Below, piece after piece: positions 17,092-26,176 of a DNA stretch of 64,000 nt. The stretch spans positions 16,622-80,621 of the forward strand of contig CACWLL010000008.1 in the NCBI GenBank assembly GCA_902761735.1, read 5' to 3'. Each line of letters starts with the position of its first letter. The stretch's first letter is position 1. The position numbers and the translations under genes were made by a program. The DNA comes from an uncultured bacterium (lineage in GTDB: Bacteria; Cyanobacteriota; Vampirovibrionia; Gastranaerophilales; Gastranaerophilaceae). Under the pieces are notes generated by a model. That model was given only the letters and a program-made list of their open reading frames with translations, did no database searches and was not told the origin of the DNA.

Positions 17092-17466
17092 TTAGTTATT
17101 ATTGTAGAGAGTTTTGGGGTAATTTAAAACTGTTTGAGCAAGAACAAATAAAGTTAACAAATTCAAAAAATTTGTATAACCTTCATATCCAATCCATAGC
17201 ATTACACCTACAATAAATAATAAAAATATATTGTGGCGGCGGCGTGATTTTAATTCTTGTTGTTGCAAAATTTTATTTATATTTGATTTAAATATCCTAT
17301 TTTTAGGGTTAAGTTTTAATGCAACAGACATATATTTATATGCAGAATCCAAGTCTTTTCTGTATTTACTTAAAAATACAGCGTAGTCGTTGTATAAAGA
17401 AGAATTTGTAGGATTTATTTTTATTGCTTTTTTGTATTCTGTTTCAACCTTTTCTATTTTGTTCAT
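17092..17466 (-). CDS. TPR-like protein with C-terminal membrane segments, 124 aa
   Basis: The N-terminal 65 residues form about one and a half tetratricopeptide repeats (EYKKAIKINPTNSSLYNDYA, then YKYMSVALKLNPKN). After a basic stretch (KSRRRHN) there are one or two hydrophobic segments (IFLLFIVGVMLWIGYEGYTNFLNLLTLFVLA). The TPR part should face the cytoplasm and may recruit a partner to the membrane. No partner is evident. It is divergent from dnaN, with a palindrome in the shared upstream region. Confidence 0.65.
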   Translation of the reverse strand: MNKIEKVETEYKKAIKINPTNSSLYNDYAVFLSKYRKDLDSAYKYMSVALKLNPKNRIFKSNINKILQQQELKSRRRHNIFLLFIVGVMLWIGYEGYTNFLNLLTLFVLAQTVLNYPKTLYNNN

Positions 17467-17555
17467 AATTTTGTCCTCGTTTGTCTATTTCCTTTAACAA
17501 CTTCATATTAAAATAACGATACGTCATTTTTGGACACATAAAAATTTATTTAAAA

Positions 17556-17576
17556 ATATACATGAAATGTATATTA
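17556..17576. promoter_or_regulatory. palindrome between TPR gene and dnaN
   Basis: AATATACAT (17556-17564) and ATGTATATT (17568-17576), a perfect 9-bp dyad around GAA. It lies 60 nt upstream of dnaN and 90 nt from the divergent gene. Possible operator; nothing else supports it. Confidence 0.35.
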
Positions 17577-17635
17577 CTGCTTAAAAATTTTTGTTTGTGT
17601 TAGAATTAAAAACAAAAGATTATAAGGAGTAGGGT

Positions 17636-18757
17636 ATGAAGTTTGTTATTAAGAAAGAAGATTTATATAATGGGATTAAAATTGTAGAAAATGCAACAGG
17701 TTCAAGAGCTTTACAGCCGGTTTTGTTGAATATATTAATTGAAACTGTCGGCAAAAATGCCATTAAATTAGTTGCAACAGATTTAGATTTAACTATTATT
17801 ACGGAAGTCGATGCACAAGTCGAAGAAGAAGGTAAAATTACACTGCCGGCAAGAACATTAAATGAAATTGTTTCAAAATTGAATAACAAACTTATTACTT
17901 TTGAAAAAAATACTGATTCTTCTATCGTAAATATGACCTGTCAAAATTCAAAATTTGATATTAATGGAATTTCTGCAAATGAATTTCCGCCGGAAGTGTA
18001 TAATGTAGAATTAAAAGAAGAAGATAGTTTTGAAATAGAAATTAAACCTTTAACAAAAGCTGTCAAAAAAGCCGGCTTTGCAGCAGCCGGATACGAAACA
18101 AGCAATCTTTTATCCGGTATTGTTTGTGATATAAACGGTCAAGTATTGGAAATCGCATCAACAGACGGGAACAGACTTGCCAGAGTGAGAGAAGCTATTA
18201 AAAATAGCGACGGCAAAGCTCGTCAACTTATTATTCCATCAAGAACAATGAATGAATTCGGTAAGATAAGCTCATATATTGAAGAAGATAGTATTAAAAT
18301 ATTTACCGAAAAAACAAAAATTGTTTTCAAATCTTCAAAAACGACTATGATATCAAGACTTCTTGACGGACAATTTCCTAAATATAATCAATTAATTCCG
18401 ACAGAAAGTCCAAAAACCGTTGTTGTAAATGTTGAAACATTAACTTCTGCATTAGAACGTGCCGCTATTATGGTAAACGATAAAACCGGCAGTGTAAAAA
18501 TGGAATTTTCAGACGGTAATTTAAAATTATATGCAGATACTCCGGATTCCGGAAAATCTGAAGAAAAAGTGGCTGTTGAATACACCGGAGATGATTTAAT
18601 AATAGCCTTTAATTATAAATATATACTTGAAGCTTTGAAAAGTATGGATTGTGAAGAAGTTAAAATCGGCTTGAACACAAGTTTGTCAGCAACGGTTTTC
18701 CGCCCGAACAATAACGAAGATTTTGTTTGTTTGATTATGCCGGTTCAAATCAGGTAA
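17636..18757 (+). CDS. dnaN: DNA polymerase III subunit beta (sliding clamp)
   Basis: 373 residues, the normal clamp length. It begins MKFVIKKEDLYNGI, contains the domain I run SRALQPVLLNI and LVATDLDLTI, and ends with the clamp signature VCLIMPVQIR. It is the processivity factor of replication and a docking ring for repair proteins. AAGGAG lies 7 nt before the ATG. It is not next to dnaA or recF; ispF follows 6 nt later, so the two are co-transcribed, an unusual pairing. Confidence 0.97.
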   Translation: MKFVIKKEDLYNGIKIVENATGSRALQPVLLNILIETVGKNAIKLVATDLDLTIITEVDAQVEEEGKITLPARTLNEIVSKLNNKLITFEKNTDSSIVNMTCQNSKFDINGISANEFPPEVYNVELKEEDSFEIEIKPLTKAVKKAGFAAAGYETSNLLSGIVCDINGQVLEIASTDGNRLARVREAIKNSDGKARQLIIPSRTMNEFGKISSYIEEDSIKIFTEKTKIVFKSSKTTMISRLLDGQFPKYNQLIPTESPKTVVVNVETLTSALERAAIMVNDKTGSVKMEFSDGNLKLYADTPDSGKSEEKVAVEYTGDDLIIAFNYKYILEALKSMDCEEVKIGLNTSLSATVFRPNNNEDFVCLIMPVQIR

Positions 18758-18763
18758 TTAAAA

Positions 18764-19243
18764 ATGTACAGAATCGGTAACGGCTACGATATACATAAAC
18801 TGACAACCGGCAGAGATTTGATAATTGGCGGGATAAAAATAACGCATGAAAAAGGTCTTTTGGGGCATTCGGATGCGGATGTTTTAATTCACGCAATAAT
18901 TGATTCTTTGTTGGGTGCACTTGCTTTATCTGATATCGGAACATTGTTTCCTGATATTGATCCGAAGTATAAAGATGCAGACAGTACAATTTTATTGGAT
19001 AAAGTATACAAGCTTATTAAATCAAAAGGATATTCTATTGTTAATATAGATAGTAACATAATAGCCCAACAACCTAAAATGATGCCATATATTCCTAAAA
19101 TGAAGGAAGTTTTATGTAAAATTCTGGAAGTGAATAACGACCAACTTTCCATAAAGGCAAAAACTAAAGAAAAAATGGATGCCGTAGGACAAGAAATGGC
19201 AATTGAGGCAACCGCTTCGGCGCTACTTAAAAAGACTAATTAA
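18764..19243 (+). CDS. ispF: 2-C-methyl-D-erythritol 2,4-cyclodiphosphate synthase
   Basis: 159 residues; fifth step of the MEP isoprenoid pathway, a trimeric zinc enzyme. Metal ligands are in GNGYDIHKL (Asp and His, about 8-10) and the family block GHSDADVLIHAI (about 34-45). The C-terminal part has IKAKTKEKMDAVGQEMAIEA. It lies 6 nt after dnaN. With dxr at 38.3 kb it shows that the organism uses the MEP route. Confidence 0.96.
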   Translation: MYRIGNGYDIHKLTTGRDLIIGGIKITHEKGLLGHSDADVLIHAIIDSLLGALALSDIGTLFPDIDPKYKDADSTILLDKVYKLIKSKGYSIVNIDSNIIAQQPKMMPYIPKMKEVLCKILEVNNDQLSIKAKTKEKMDAVGQEMAIEATASALLKKTN

Positions 19244-19281
19244 TACTTGGTTGGTTTATCATCAAATATTAACTGCAAAAA

Positions 19282-20637
19282 CTATTTTTTTAAGTGCTTA
19301 ATAAAATCTTCCATATGCGAAGGTTTTGAATATTGCTCATTATGTGATACATCATTCATTTTTTGGGAATTTACATCTTTTTCAACATCTTTTTTAATCA
19401 TTTTATTTATAGTTTTCGGTACCGCATACCCCATAGATATCATTAAAATTAACATATTTGCCCAAAATATTCCGGCTGATACATGTTTATTTGCTTTGGA
19501 AATTTTACCTTGTTCAACTTCTTCCATTACCTGATTTAGACGTTTTATTTTAGGGAAAATTTTACTTATAATCGATTTACTGCTATCATCAGCTCTTAGT
19601 TTCGTTCCAAACAATCTGTCACTTATATTGGTAAATAAACTTCCTAAAAGCAAATCACCACCAAAAAATATTGCAGAACCAACCCCTTGTCTTATAGCCA
19701 AATCCTTTCTTTCGGTGCCATTTCTTGCAGCTAAAATATTAGCTAAAGTAGTCAACATAAATCCCATAAAAAATGGTAATCTTGACATATAAATACCTTT
19801 ATTATAATCAAACCATCTTGCATTGTTTTTCATACCTTGAATAATCTTGCCGGAACTTTTTGATGTTAATGCGGAAAATACAAATTTTGATATTCCGAAA
19901 GTTACAGCTCCCAAAACACCAATAAAAGCAATGTATTTTTTTCTTTTACTTCTTTCGTGCTTTTCGGCTCTTTTTTCAACTATTTCTTTATCAGCCATAC
20001 TCATTTCGGCACTAAAACCTTTTTGTCCGGTTTGACTTTTTGTAATTTCATTATTTATAAAAGGAACACTGCCAAGTACTCCAATTGTCGAAATATAATC
20101 TGTAATAAATACCGCTTTTTTAGATTTAATAATTTTATTTCTTAGCTTTTCTTTGTCCCCGTTCGCTATCTGTAAAAGCTCATCTATATCTAGTTTTGAA
20201 TTATATTCTTTTTTAGATACCAATTTGTAATACAGACTTTCAATCGGATTTTTCTTTACATTTACACCTGTTTTAGTAAGTTCCGCCATCATTGTTTCAG
20301 CATCTTTTAGGTATTCATTTGAAATATGAATTACTTTATGATTATTTGACCAAAAATTTTTGGTTAATTTACCAACATATCTTGCAGATAAACGATTTAA
20401 TAAAGGCAAAGCTAAAAACGGTGATATATAAGCAATGGCATAATCAAATAAAAATCTTCTGGATTTTTCTTTTCGCTCGGTTTTGTTGTTAGCCATTATT
20501 ATCCATGGAATAGTGCATCCGCACCCGTCAACGAGAGCGCGACTCAACATTACACTTGAATCAAGTTCCCGTGTAACATTATAAAATCCGCTTTTGAATG
20601 TCGGATTTTGTTTTGAATTTATTTGTGCAATTTGCAT
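19282..20637 (-). CDS. lineage-specific multi-pass membrane protein with PTFKSG leader
   Basis: 451 residues. The leader MQIAQINSKQNPTFKSGF carries the Phe-x-x-Gly motif at about 12-17. Hydrophobic segments occur near 73-95, 165-180, 232-255, 288-305 and 325-345, and one more near 390-410. Basic stretches sit between them. No transporter or enzyme signature is visible. There is no Shine-Dalgarno; a TATAAT (minus strand, 20648-20643) ends 5 nt before the ATG, which suggests a leaderless mRNA. It is divergent from the 20723 gene, which shows the same layout. Confidence 0.7.
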   Translation of the reverse strand: MQIAQINSKQNPTFKSGFYNVTRELDSSVMLSRALVDGCGCTIPWIIMANNKTERKEKSRRFLFDYAIAYISPFLALPLLNRLSARYVGKLTKNFWSNNHKVIHISNEYLKDAETMMAELTKTGVNVKKNPIESLYYKLVSKKEYNSKLDIDELLQIANGDKEKLRNKIIKSKKAVFITDYISTIGVLGSVPFINNEITKSQTGQKGFSAEMSMADKEIVEKRAEKHERSKRKKYIAFIGVLGAVTFGISKFVFSALTSKSSGKIIQGMKNNARWFDYNKGIYMSRLPFFMGFMLTTLANILAARNGTERKDLAIRQGVGSAIFFGGDLLLGSLFTNISDRLFGTKLRADDSSKSIISKIFPKIKRLNQVMEEVEQGKISKANKHVSAGIFWANMLILMISMGYAVPKTINKMIKKDVEKDVNSQKMNDVSHNEQYSKPSHMEDFIKHLKK

Positions 20638-20722
20638 GTCATATTATAAACTTGTAAATATAATTTTTTGTCAATATTTATTAATAGCAAAATTTTTTCT
20701 TTACAGTTTATATAAATAAAAT

Positions 20723-21568
20723 ATGAAAATATCTAACTGCGTTATAAACAATTATTATCAGCAAAAATATCATAATAAATGCAATAATTGCCAACCGAAT
20801 TTCGGCAGTATGGGATTTACTTTTGGTATTTATAGAGATTGCTATGGCATTCAAAGAGAAACTCAAAACACTACCGGATTAAGAAAAGATATTTGTTTAG
20901 AAGATTTTGCCAATATTTTAAAATGGAGATTTAAAAACTTTGACAGGGTAAACATTATGCCAATGAACGTTTCGGATGGAATGGATGCATATATGTTTGC
21001 AAATGCTATTATCAGAAATGAAGGTATTAAAAATTTTGAAAAGAAGTATTCCCCTATTAAAGCATCTGATGTTATGTCAAATGTTATTGAAAACTACGCA
21101 AAAAACGGTTTACTACATTTATATAATGTAGAAGTAAATGCCTTTGACAGGTTAGGAATGAATGTCTTAAAAGAAGTAGATATAAAAAACTATGAAGATA
21201 AAATAATTTTTCAAGCAACATACCCTGATAAACTGTTTAAATTAAGTGATGAATACAGAAAATTTTTTGATTTTCATGTTGAAGATTTGCAATCAAGAAT
21301 ACATGACTTAAAGGATGAGGGAAATTCGGTAATAGCAATTCGAAATTGCCTGAAACAAAGCTTTGGTGATACAAAATCTTCCTTGATTATTTTAAAACTC
21401 GCAACGAAAATGAAAGGGGCAAGTTTATTAATTACAGGGGATTATGATAGGGAATGTCAACTTTTAAATGATACTTTAAAGGATTGTTTTTTCGAAATTA
21501 AACACAATATATGGGGTTTAAAAGACTACGGACATATTAAAAATCGTTTAACTAAATTTATCATTTAA
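20723..21568 (+). CDS. hypothetical protein with PNFGS leader, 281 aa
   Basis: Unrecognised protein. The N-terminus has several cysteines (HNKCNNC) and the motif PNFGSMGFTFG (about 25-35). The rest is mixed alpha/beta and soluble, with Asp/Lys-rich segments such as RVNIMPMNVSDGMDAYMFA and GDTKSSLIILKLATKMKG. No Shine-Dalgarno; TATAAA at 20711-20716 ends 6 nt before the ATG, predicting a leaderless transcript. Function unknown. Confidence 0.65.
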   Translation: MKISNCVINNYYQQKYHNKCNNCQPNFGSMGFTFGIYRDCYGIQRETQNTTGLRKDICLEDFANILKWRFKNFDRVNIMPMNVSDGMDAYMFANAIIRNEGIKNFEKKYSPIKASDVMSNVIENYAKNGLLHLYNVEVNAFDRLGMNVLKEVDIKNYEDKIIFQATYPDKLFKLSDEYRKFFDFHVEDLQSRIHDLKDEGNSVIAIRNCLKQSFGDTKSSLIILKLATKMKGASLLITGDYDRECQLLNDTLKDCFFEIKHNIWGLKDYGHIKNRLTKFII

Positions 21569-21651
21569 ATACAACTTCGTATTCCTGTGTTAGAGGGGTA
21601 TTAATATACAGATTTTATCAAATATGCATATTTGTTTTGTTTAAAACTCTT

Positions 21652-22302
21652 TTATTCCGATAAAATTTCAATTAATTCTTCTTTTGTTAATTCTGGACAG
21701 ATTTCTTTTATACAAGTAATTTCTGATGTATCAACAGGCTCATGAAATATTTTTTCGAGTAATTTTTTATTGTAATCGTACAAAATTGAACCGTGTTGTA
21801 AAATATACCCCTGTTTCCGGCATTGAGCGGAACCTATCAGCTTTTTACCTTCATAACATAAGTCCGCACCAGTTGAAATTAACATACAATAATCAAACTT
21901 TGTATTTACTTTCTTAGAACCGCCAAATTCAAGCGTGATGCCTATTTTTGAGAATTTATCAATTAAAATTCGTGAAATTTCTACATACGATTTTGTAACA
22001 TTTTCACCATGCTTTAAATACTCAATAGGACAAACAAAACTATATGTAATTTCATCATCGTGAAGTAAAGCTCTGCCTCCTGTGAGCCTTTTGACCAAAT
22101 CTATATTAGTATCTTTCAGATACTTTTTATCAATAAACGCATCATTCTGGTTTTTGCCAAGCGAAACACAAGCCGGTGACCAACCATACAGTCTGAATAC
22201 AGGCTCTCTCCACTGCTCCTGAATTGCATTTTCAAGCAATTCATTGTCAATACGCATATTTTCTTCGCCGGAAAAAACGTTATAGGGGATAAATTTTATC
22301 AT
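21652..22302 (-). CDS. lipM: lipoate-protein ligase family, LipM-type octanoyltransferase
   Basis: 216 residues of the BirA/LplA/LipB fold. Visible signatures are KRLTGGRALLHDDEITYS (about 70-87), the Lys-containing GKKLIGSAQCRKQGYILQHGSI (split here as GKKLIGSAQ and QGYILQHGSI), and a Cys in FDYCM in the place of the LipM nucleophile. It should transfer octanoyl or lipoyl groups to carrier lysines such as GcvH. LipM is preferred over LplA because the protein is short and has this Cys. The start overlaps the previous gene by 4 nt (operon with two exported proteins). Confidence 0.75.
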   Translation of the reverse strand: MIKFIPYNVFSGEENMRIDNELLENAIQEQWREPVFRLYGWSPACVSLGKNQNDAFIDKKYLKDTNIDLVKRLTGGRALLHDDEITYSFVCPIEYLKHGENVTKSYVEISRILIDKFSKIGITLEFGGSKKVNTKFDYCMLISTGADLCYEGKKLIGSAQCRKQGYILQHGSILYDYNKKLLEKIFHEPVDTSEITCIKEICPELTKEELIEILSE

Positions 22303-23204
22303 GTTCCACTCTCGGATTTTTCTCTTTTGGAAAGATTTTCTTCAAATTGTTTGAAAACATCATTTCCGACAAATTGTTCTAATGCCGCACGCTTTGAATA
22401 GAAAGTTGCTCTTGCTTTCATTTGTTCGTCTAATGCACTTCTGTAATATGCATCGGTTATCATTATTATTTCTCTTGAAAGGCTTTGTGCAGACTCGTAA
22501 TATAATTTCCTTTGTTGAGCTATTTTTGTATACATTTCCAACATCTTTTTAGACGTCATATACTCATTGTACAAATCAACAGTTAATTGCTGTAAATCTT
22601 CAATTTTTCTGATTAAAATAATCATATCAGCATCAGTAACTTTAGTATATTTATAATTTAAAGCTTTTGTATCCTGTGACATTATCCCGAAAACATTACT
22701 TCCGAGCATTGACCCTGCTGCAATAATAGGATTACCGACACCGGCGCCTACTAAAGTTGACATGCTTGCAATTGACATTAGTACTTTTTTTACCGATTTT
22801 TCGTTTGGTTTATTCTCATCAGGATTTGATAATTTATATAATGCAAAATTTATTGTATCACTTTTTGCCGCAGCACCTTGCCACAAAAGAGTCAGGTCTT
22901 CGTACATATCATTTTGATCAAGTTCTAATTCTTTTGATATTTCTTTAGACATTCTTTTTATACTTAAATCAGCATACGTTAAATCACCTGAATCAGCAGT
23001 TTTTTCGTCGGTTAAAGCGGAATCTTCTTTTATTGTTGTTTTAACCTCAACAAATCTTTGTTCCGGATCATCAGTCAATCCCACTCTATATGCGGGGTCT
23101 TTTATATTGGATTCTCTAACATCATCTAATTTAACTTCTTCTGCAAAGGCATAAGAAAAACTTAGAAAAGAAAGTAACAAAACAGTTAAAAGTTTCCTTT
23201 TCAT
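22299..23204 (-). CDS. exported hypothetical protein, paralogue of the preceding gene
   Basis: 301 residues with a clear signal peptide (MKRKLLTVLLLSFLSFSYAFA, cleavage after AFA about residue 21). The mature part shares a domain with the 23201-24022 product: LWQGAAAKSDTINFALYKL, then a Gly/Ala-rich stretch (STLVGAGVGNPIIAAGSML), then a helical region with VTDADMIILIRKIEDLQQ. The start codon overlaps the previous gene by 4 nt. Tandem duplicates inside one operon; role in the envelope unknown. Confidence 0.75.
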   Translation of the reverse strand: MKRKLLTVLLLSFLSFSYAFAEEVKLDDVRESNIKDPAYRVGLTDDPEQRFVEVKTTIKEDSALTDEKTADSGDLTYADLSIKRMSKEISKELELDQNDMYEDLTLLWQGAAAKSDTINFALYKLSNPDENKPNEKSVKKVLMSIASMSTLVGAGVGNPIIAAGSMLGSNVFGIMSQDTKALNYKYTKVTDADMIILIRKIEDLQQLTVDLYNEYMTSKKMLEMYTKIAQQRKLYYESAQSLSREIIMITDAYYRSALDEQMKARATFYSKRAALEQFVGNDVFKQFEENLSKREKSESGT

Positions 23205-24022
23205 TTTGCACCTCCTTCAGCCTTAAACAAAGCAGTATTATAGTTATATTGATACATATTTAAGTTATCAACAACTTTTTTCCCTGCTAATCTTTGGAGT
23301 TCAAGATGATATTTTTTTGCTTGCTCAAGATAATAAGCTTCTTCAATATGCATATTATCATACAATGACGACGAGATTGTTATTTCTAACAAATCGTCTT
23401 CTTCCATAGCCTTTGAAAAATTTTTATTATATAAAAGCAGTTTTGAACGAGTTTCTTTTAATTGAGATAAAGAACTTTTGTAGTTATAATAAGCGGTTAT
23501 AATTCTGTCTTGCAAGTTTTCAACAAGCCCTGCAAGTTCAATCATTTCCGTATCTGTCAAAGGAATTTCTTTAGGCACATTTTTTTTGTTAATCAAATTT
23601 TGTGCTAATCTGCCTGCCGCAAAAGCAGCTGTTTGTGATAAATAATCCGCTCCGATTAAGGATGGCGCAAACGATGCTCCTGCAACCAATGCTGACAACG
23701 TTTTAGACATTAAAGATGCATGTATTCTTCTTTGACTTTCGGGAGTAGCAAGTTTTTTTAAAGCAAATCCTATGACCTGATTATTATCAACCGTACCTTT
23801 CCAAAGAGCTTCTATATCTTCCAAATCCTTTTCTTTTTGCTTATTAATAATTTCCTGCAAAGCAGTATCATCATTAATAATCAATGACTCTTTCATGTTA
23901 ACGTTCGGACCTGTAAGCTCCAGCTTTTGAGGTTCTACCCCATCCAACATTATTATATCTTCTGCCATTGATGGAGTTATACATAAACTCAATATTGTAA
24001 GTACGGATAAAATCTTTTTCAT
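23201..24022 (-). CDS. exported hypothetical protein, 273 aa
   Basis: Start at 24022 places a signal peptide at the N-terminus (MKKILSVLTILSLCITPSMA). A start 36 nt upstream would put 12 extra residues before it and has no usable ribosome site. The mature part has LWKGTVDNNQVIGFALKKL and a Gly/Ala-rich segment (ALVAGASFAPSLIGADYL), matching the next gene. TATATA (24034-24029, minus strand) ends 6 nt before the ATG, a leaderless layout. First gene of a three-gene operon that ends with the lipM-like gene. Confidence 0.72.
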   Translation of the reverse strand: MKKILSVLTILSLCITPSMAEDIIMLDGVEPQKLELTGPNVNMKESLIINDDTALQEIINKQKEKDLEDIEALWKGTVDNNQVIGFALKKLATPESQRRIHASLMSKTLSALVAGASFAPSLIGADYLSQTAAFAAGRLAQNLINKKNVPKEIPLTDTEMIELAGLVENLQDRIITAYYNYKSSLSQLKETRSKLLLYNKNFSKAMEEDDLLEITISSSLYDNMHIEEAYYLEQAKKYHLELQRLAGKKVVDNLNMYQYNYNTALFKAEGGAK

Positions 24023-24138
24023 AATAAATATATACCACAACTCAAATAATAAATCCATGGATTGATAATATTATCCATCTCCGGATTGTTCTACCGGAAT
24101 ACAAAAAAAAGTACAATATAACTTGAAAAGAGGTTATT

Positions 24139-24885
24139 TTGGCAAATAATGGTGAAAAAACAAAATATATGTCTAAGCCGAAATTAAAAGCGGTAAATAA
24201 ATTTTCCGTACAGGCAGACAAATTGCGTGAACAAAACATGCATAAAAATGCTGTTTCTATTTATCTTAATGCCATTTTAATTGATAGAAATGATGTAAAT
24301 TCATATTACGGACTCGGATTGTGTTATAAATCTTTAGGAGAATATAAAAAAGCAATTAAAACTTTCGGAAAAGCCGTTAAATTAAAACCTGATTTTTACG
24401 ATGCTTTCTATGAAATGGGAATATGCCACCAGTTAGAAGGGATACCATGCGGAGCAATAAAATGTTTTATTGACGCAATAAAAATTAATCCCGAAAACCC
24501 TGGTGCAATTTTACAACTTGGCATTTCACATGAACTTTGTGAAGAAGAAGATATGGCTTTGATGATTTATCAAAAACTAATTGAAACAACTCCTAATTAC
24601 ACAAAAGCTTACGAATATAAATCTCGTTTATTAATGAAATTAGGCAGATTTTCAGAAGCCTGCTCCGTATTAATAAATTTGATAAAGTGCACTCCGAATT
24701 ATACCTCTGCATATCTTGGAATTGCGACATGTCTTGAAAAATTAGGTAAAAAATCAGATGCTCAAAGATATTACCGTAAATTTATTCAGCATAATCCTCA
24801 ATTAAATCAAGCTCATTTTGCAAAAACAAGATTAGATAAATTAAAACAAAAAACCGAACAACGTAGTTATTTAAGCTTGGTATAA
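24139..24885 (+). CDS. tetratricopeptide repeat protein, 248 aa
   Basis: Start at TTG 24139, chosen because AGAGG lies 6 nt upstream; the ATG 30 nt later has no such site. Residues about 20-230 form five or six TPR units, for example NSYYGLGLCYKSLGEYKKAI and AFYEMGICHQLEGIPCGAIK. No signal peptide or membrane segment, so it should be a cytoplasmic scaffold. The divergent neighbour is the exported-protein operon. Partner unknown. Confidence 0.85.
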   Translation: MANNGEKTKYMSKPKLKAVNKFSVQADKLREQNMHKNAVSIYLNAILIDRNDVNSYYGLGLCYKSLGEYKKAIKTFGKAVKLKPDFYDAFYEMGICHQLEGIPCGAIKCFIDAIKINPENPGAILQLGISHELCEEEDMALMIYQKLIETTPNYTKAYEYKSRLLMKLGRFSEACSVLINLIKCTPNYTSAYLGIATCLEKLGKKSDAQRYYRKFIQHNPQLNQAHFAKTRLDKLKQKTEQRSYLSLV

Positions 24886-24969
24886 AAATATTTAGTTTTG
24901 TAAAATAAAGTGTATAATATACGCTTAATGTTTTTTTCATGCTATCATATTATCAAAAGGAGAAAATCA

Positions 24970-25224
24970 ATGTACATTAATCCCGTTACGCCACGCTTTA
25001 CAGGTAATAGTGAAGTAATTTCAATATCTGTTAAAGAGAATACCCAAAAACCGTTTTTATACAATGACATTATTTCTATATTAAAAGAGAATTATTTTCC
25101 CCACACGATTAAAAATTCATTGTTCAACATAAATATAGAAGATGTAAATTTTCAGGCAGAAAAAATGAAATTATTGAAGGCAGAACTTGCAAAACGCGGT
25201 ATAAAATTTATGAAAATTGCATAA
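24970..25224 (+). CDS. hypothetical protein with PRFTGN leader, 84 aa
   Basis: The ATG at 24970 has AAGGAG 7 nt upstream; an in-frame start 60 nt earlier lacks one. The N-terminus MYINPVTPRFTGNSE carries the Phe-x-Gly motif at residues 9-12. The rest is a small alpha/beta protein ending in LKAELAKRGIKFMKIA. A strong hairpin 7 nt after the stop ends transcription. Function unknown. Confidence 0.7.
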   Translation: MYINPVTPRFTGNSEVISISVKENTQKPFLYNDIISILKENYFPHTIKNSLFNINIEDVNFQAEKMKLLKAELAKRGIKFMKIA

Positions 25225-25230
25225 CATAGA

Positions 25231-25255
25231 AAGAGCACCTTATAAAGGTGCTCTT
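25231..25255. terminator. bidirectional terminator
   Basis: AAGAGCACCTT (25231-25241), 3-nt loop, AAGGTGCTCTT (25245-25255). Perfect 11-bp stem shared by the convergent genes on both sides. Confidence 0.8.
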
Positions 25256-25258
25256 GAT

Positions 25259-25735
25259 TTATTCTAACCCTTTCATATATACCGGTCCGGACATCATAAA
25301 TACTCCGTCATTATGAACATCCATTCTGCGGTTATAAATTTCATGCTCTAAATGGTTACGTTTCTTAACTTCGTTGATATTTTCTTCTTTATACCGAGTT
25401 TCCTTTTTGAGTTGACCGTTTTTATCATATTCCTTTGTTACGGTTTCATCATCAAAACCATCACCATCATGGTCAATAAAAGTTTTAGATTCAGACTTGC
25501 CATCATTAGATTTGTAGAAATTTGTAACAGAATAAATATCTTCTTTACCGTCACCGTTTACATCTTTAAATACGGCTTCTTTAAATAAACTTCCACTCTT
25601 GTCGTAGTGTCGTTCGATTTTAGAACCATCAGAATTAAAAATCGTTTCAATCTTACCTTCACGCTGCTTAAATTTTTCTATGCGTCTATTTGAACCTTGC
25701 GGTTCCTGCGGATTAAAATTTACTTCTAATGACAT
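25259..25735 (-). CDS. hypothetical protein with Asp-rich, calcium-loop-like repeats
   Basis: 158 residues from the ATG at 25735, which has AAGGAG 6 nt upstream; the longer frame lacks a site. The middle has two EF-hand/dockerin-like loops, DVNGDGKEDIYSV and DHDGDGFDDETV, alternating with YDKSGSLFKEAVF and YDKNGQLKKETRY, which resemble YwqK-type beta repeats. There is no signal peptide, so calcium binding outside the cell is uncertain. Confidence 0.65.
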   Translation of the reverse strand: MSLEVNFNPQEPQGSNRRIEKFKQREGKIETIFNSDGSKIERHYDKSGSLFKEAVFKDVNGDGKEDIYSVTNFYKSNDGKSESKTFIDHDGDGFDDETVTKEYDKNGQLKKETRYKEENINEVKKRNHLEHEIYNRRMDVHNDGVFMMSGPVYMKGLE

Positions 25736-25938
25736 ATTAATACTCCTTTCTATATCATCCTCGTTAACAATAATAAAATAATATTTGATAACTATTATAT
25801 ACATGTTATATAAGTATATTTTTAAACCGGAATTGCTTGTTTCAAAATTAAATTTTACATATCTTAACAGTTATTAACTATTATTTATACGCTAATGGAT
25901 ATTAGAAATTTGCTAATACAAAACCTATAATGGTTATC

Positions 25939-26163
25939 ATGGATAGAAATGCGGACTTAGAAAAACGTTTTGGCGCAAAACTTGCGTATATAAGAAAATC
26001 AAAAAAACTTTCTCAAATGAAATTGGCAGAAATTGTCGATATGAATTTCAATTACATCGGACAGATTGAACGTGGAGAAGCAAACGTTACAATTAAAACC
26101 ATGAAATTACTTGCTAACGCATTAGATATTGAACTTAAAGATTTATTTGATTTTTCATTTTAA
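25939..26163 (+). CDS. XRE-family helix-turn-helix regulator
   Basis: 74 residues, almost entirely one Cro/CI-type DNA-binding domain: LAYIRKSKKLSQMKLAEIV, then NFNYIGQIERGEANVTIKTM and LANALDIELKDLF. TATAAT at 25926-25931 overlaps an upstream in-frame ATG and ends 7 nt before the ATG at 25939, so the later start and a leaderless mRNA are favoured. Targets unknown. Confidence 0.85.
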   Translation: MDRNADLEKRFGAKLAYIRKSKKLSQMKLAEIVDMNFNYIGQIERGEANVTIKTMKLLANALDIELKDLFDFSF

Positions 26164-26176
26164 TTTTTTATTTGCA

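Noticed and set aside
17500..17640. Replication origin next to dnaN
   Set aside because: No dnaA or DnaA-box cluster is present; dnaN is paired with ispF, and only one short palindrome is seen.
22757..22948. Various 60-140-aa ORFs opposite to long genes (for example 22757-22948, 35906-36319, 61197-61679)
   Set aside because: They mirror well-supported genes, lack ribosome sites and show low-complexity, antisense-type composition.
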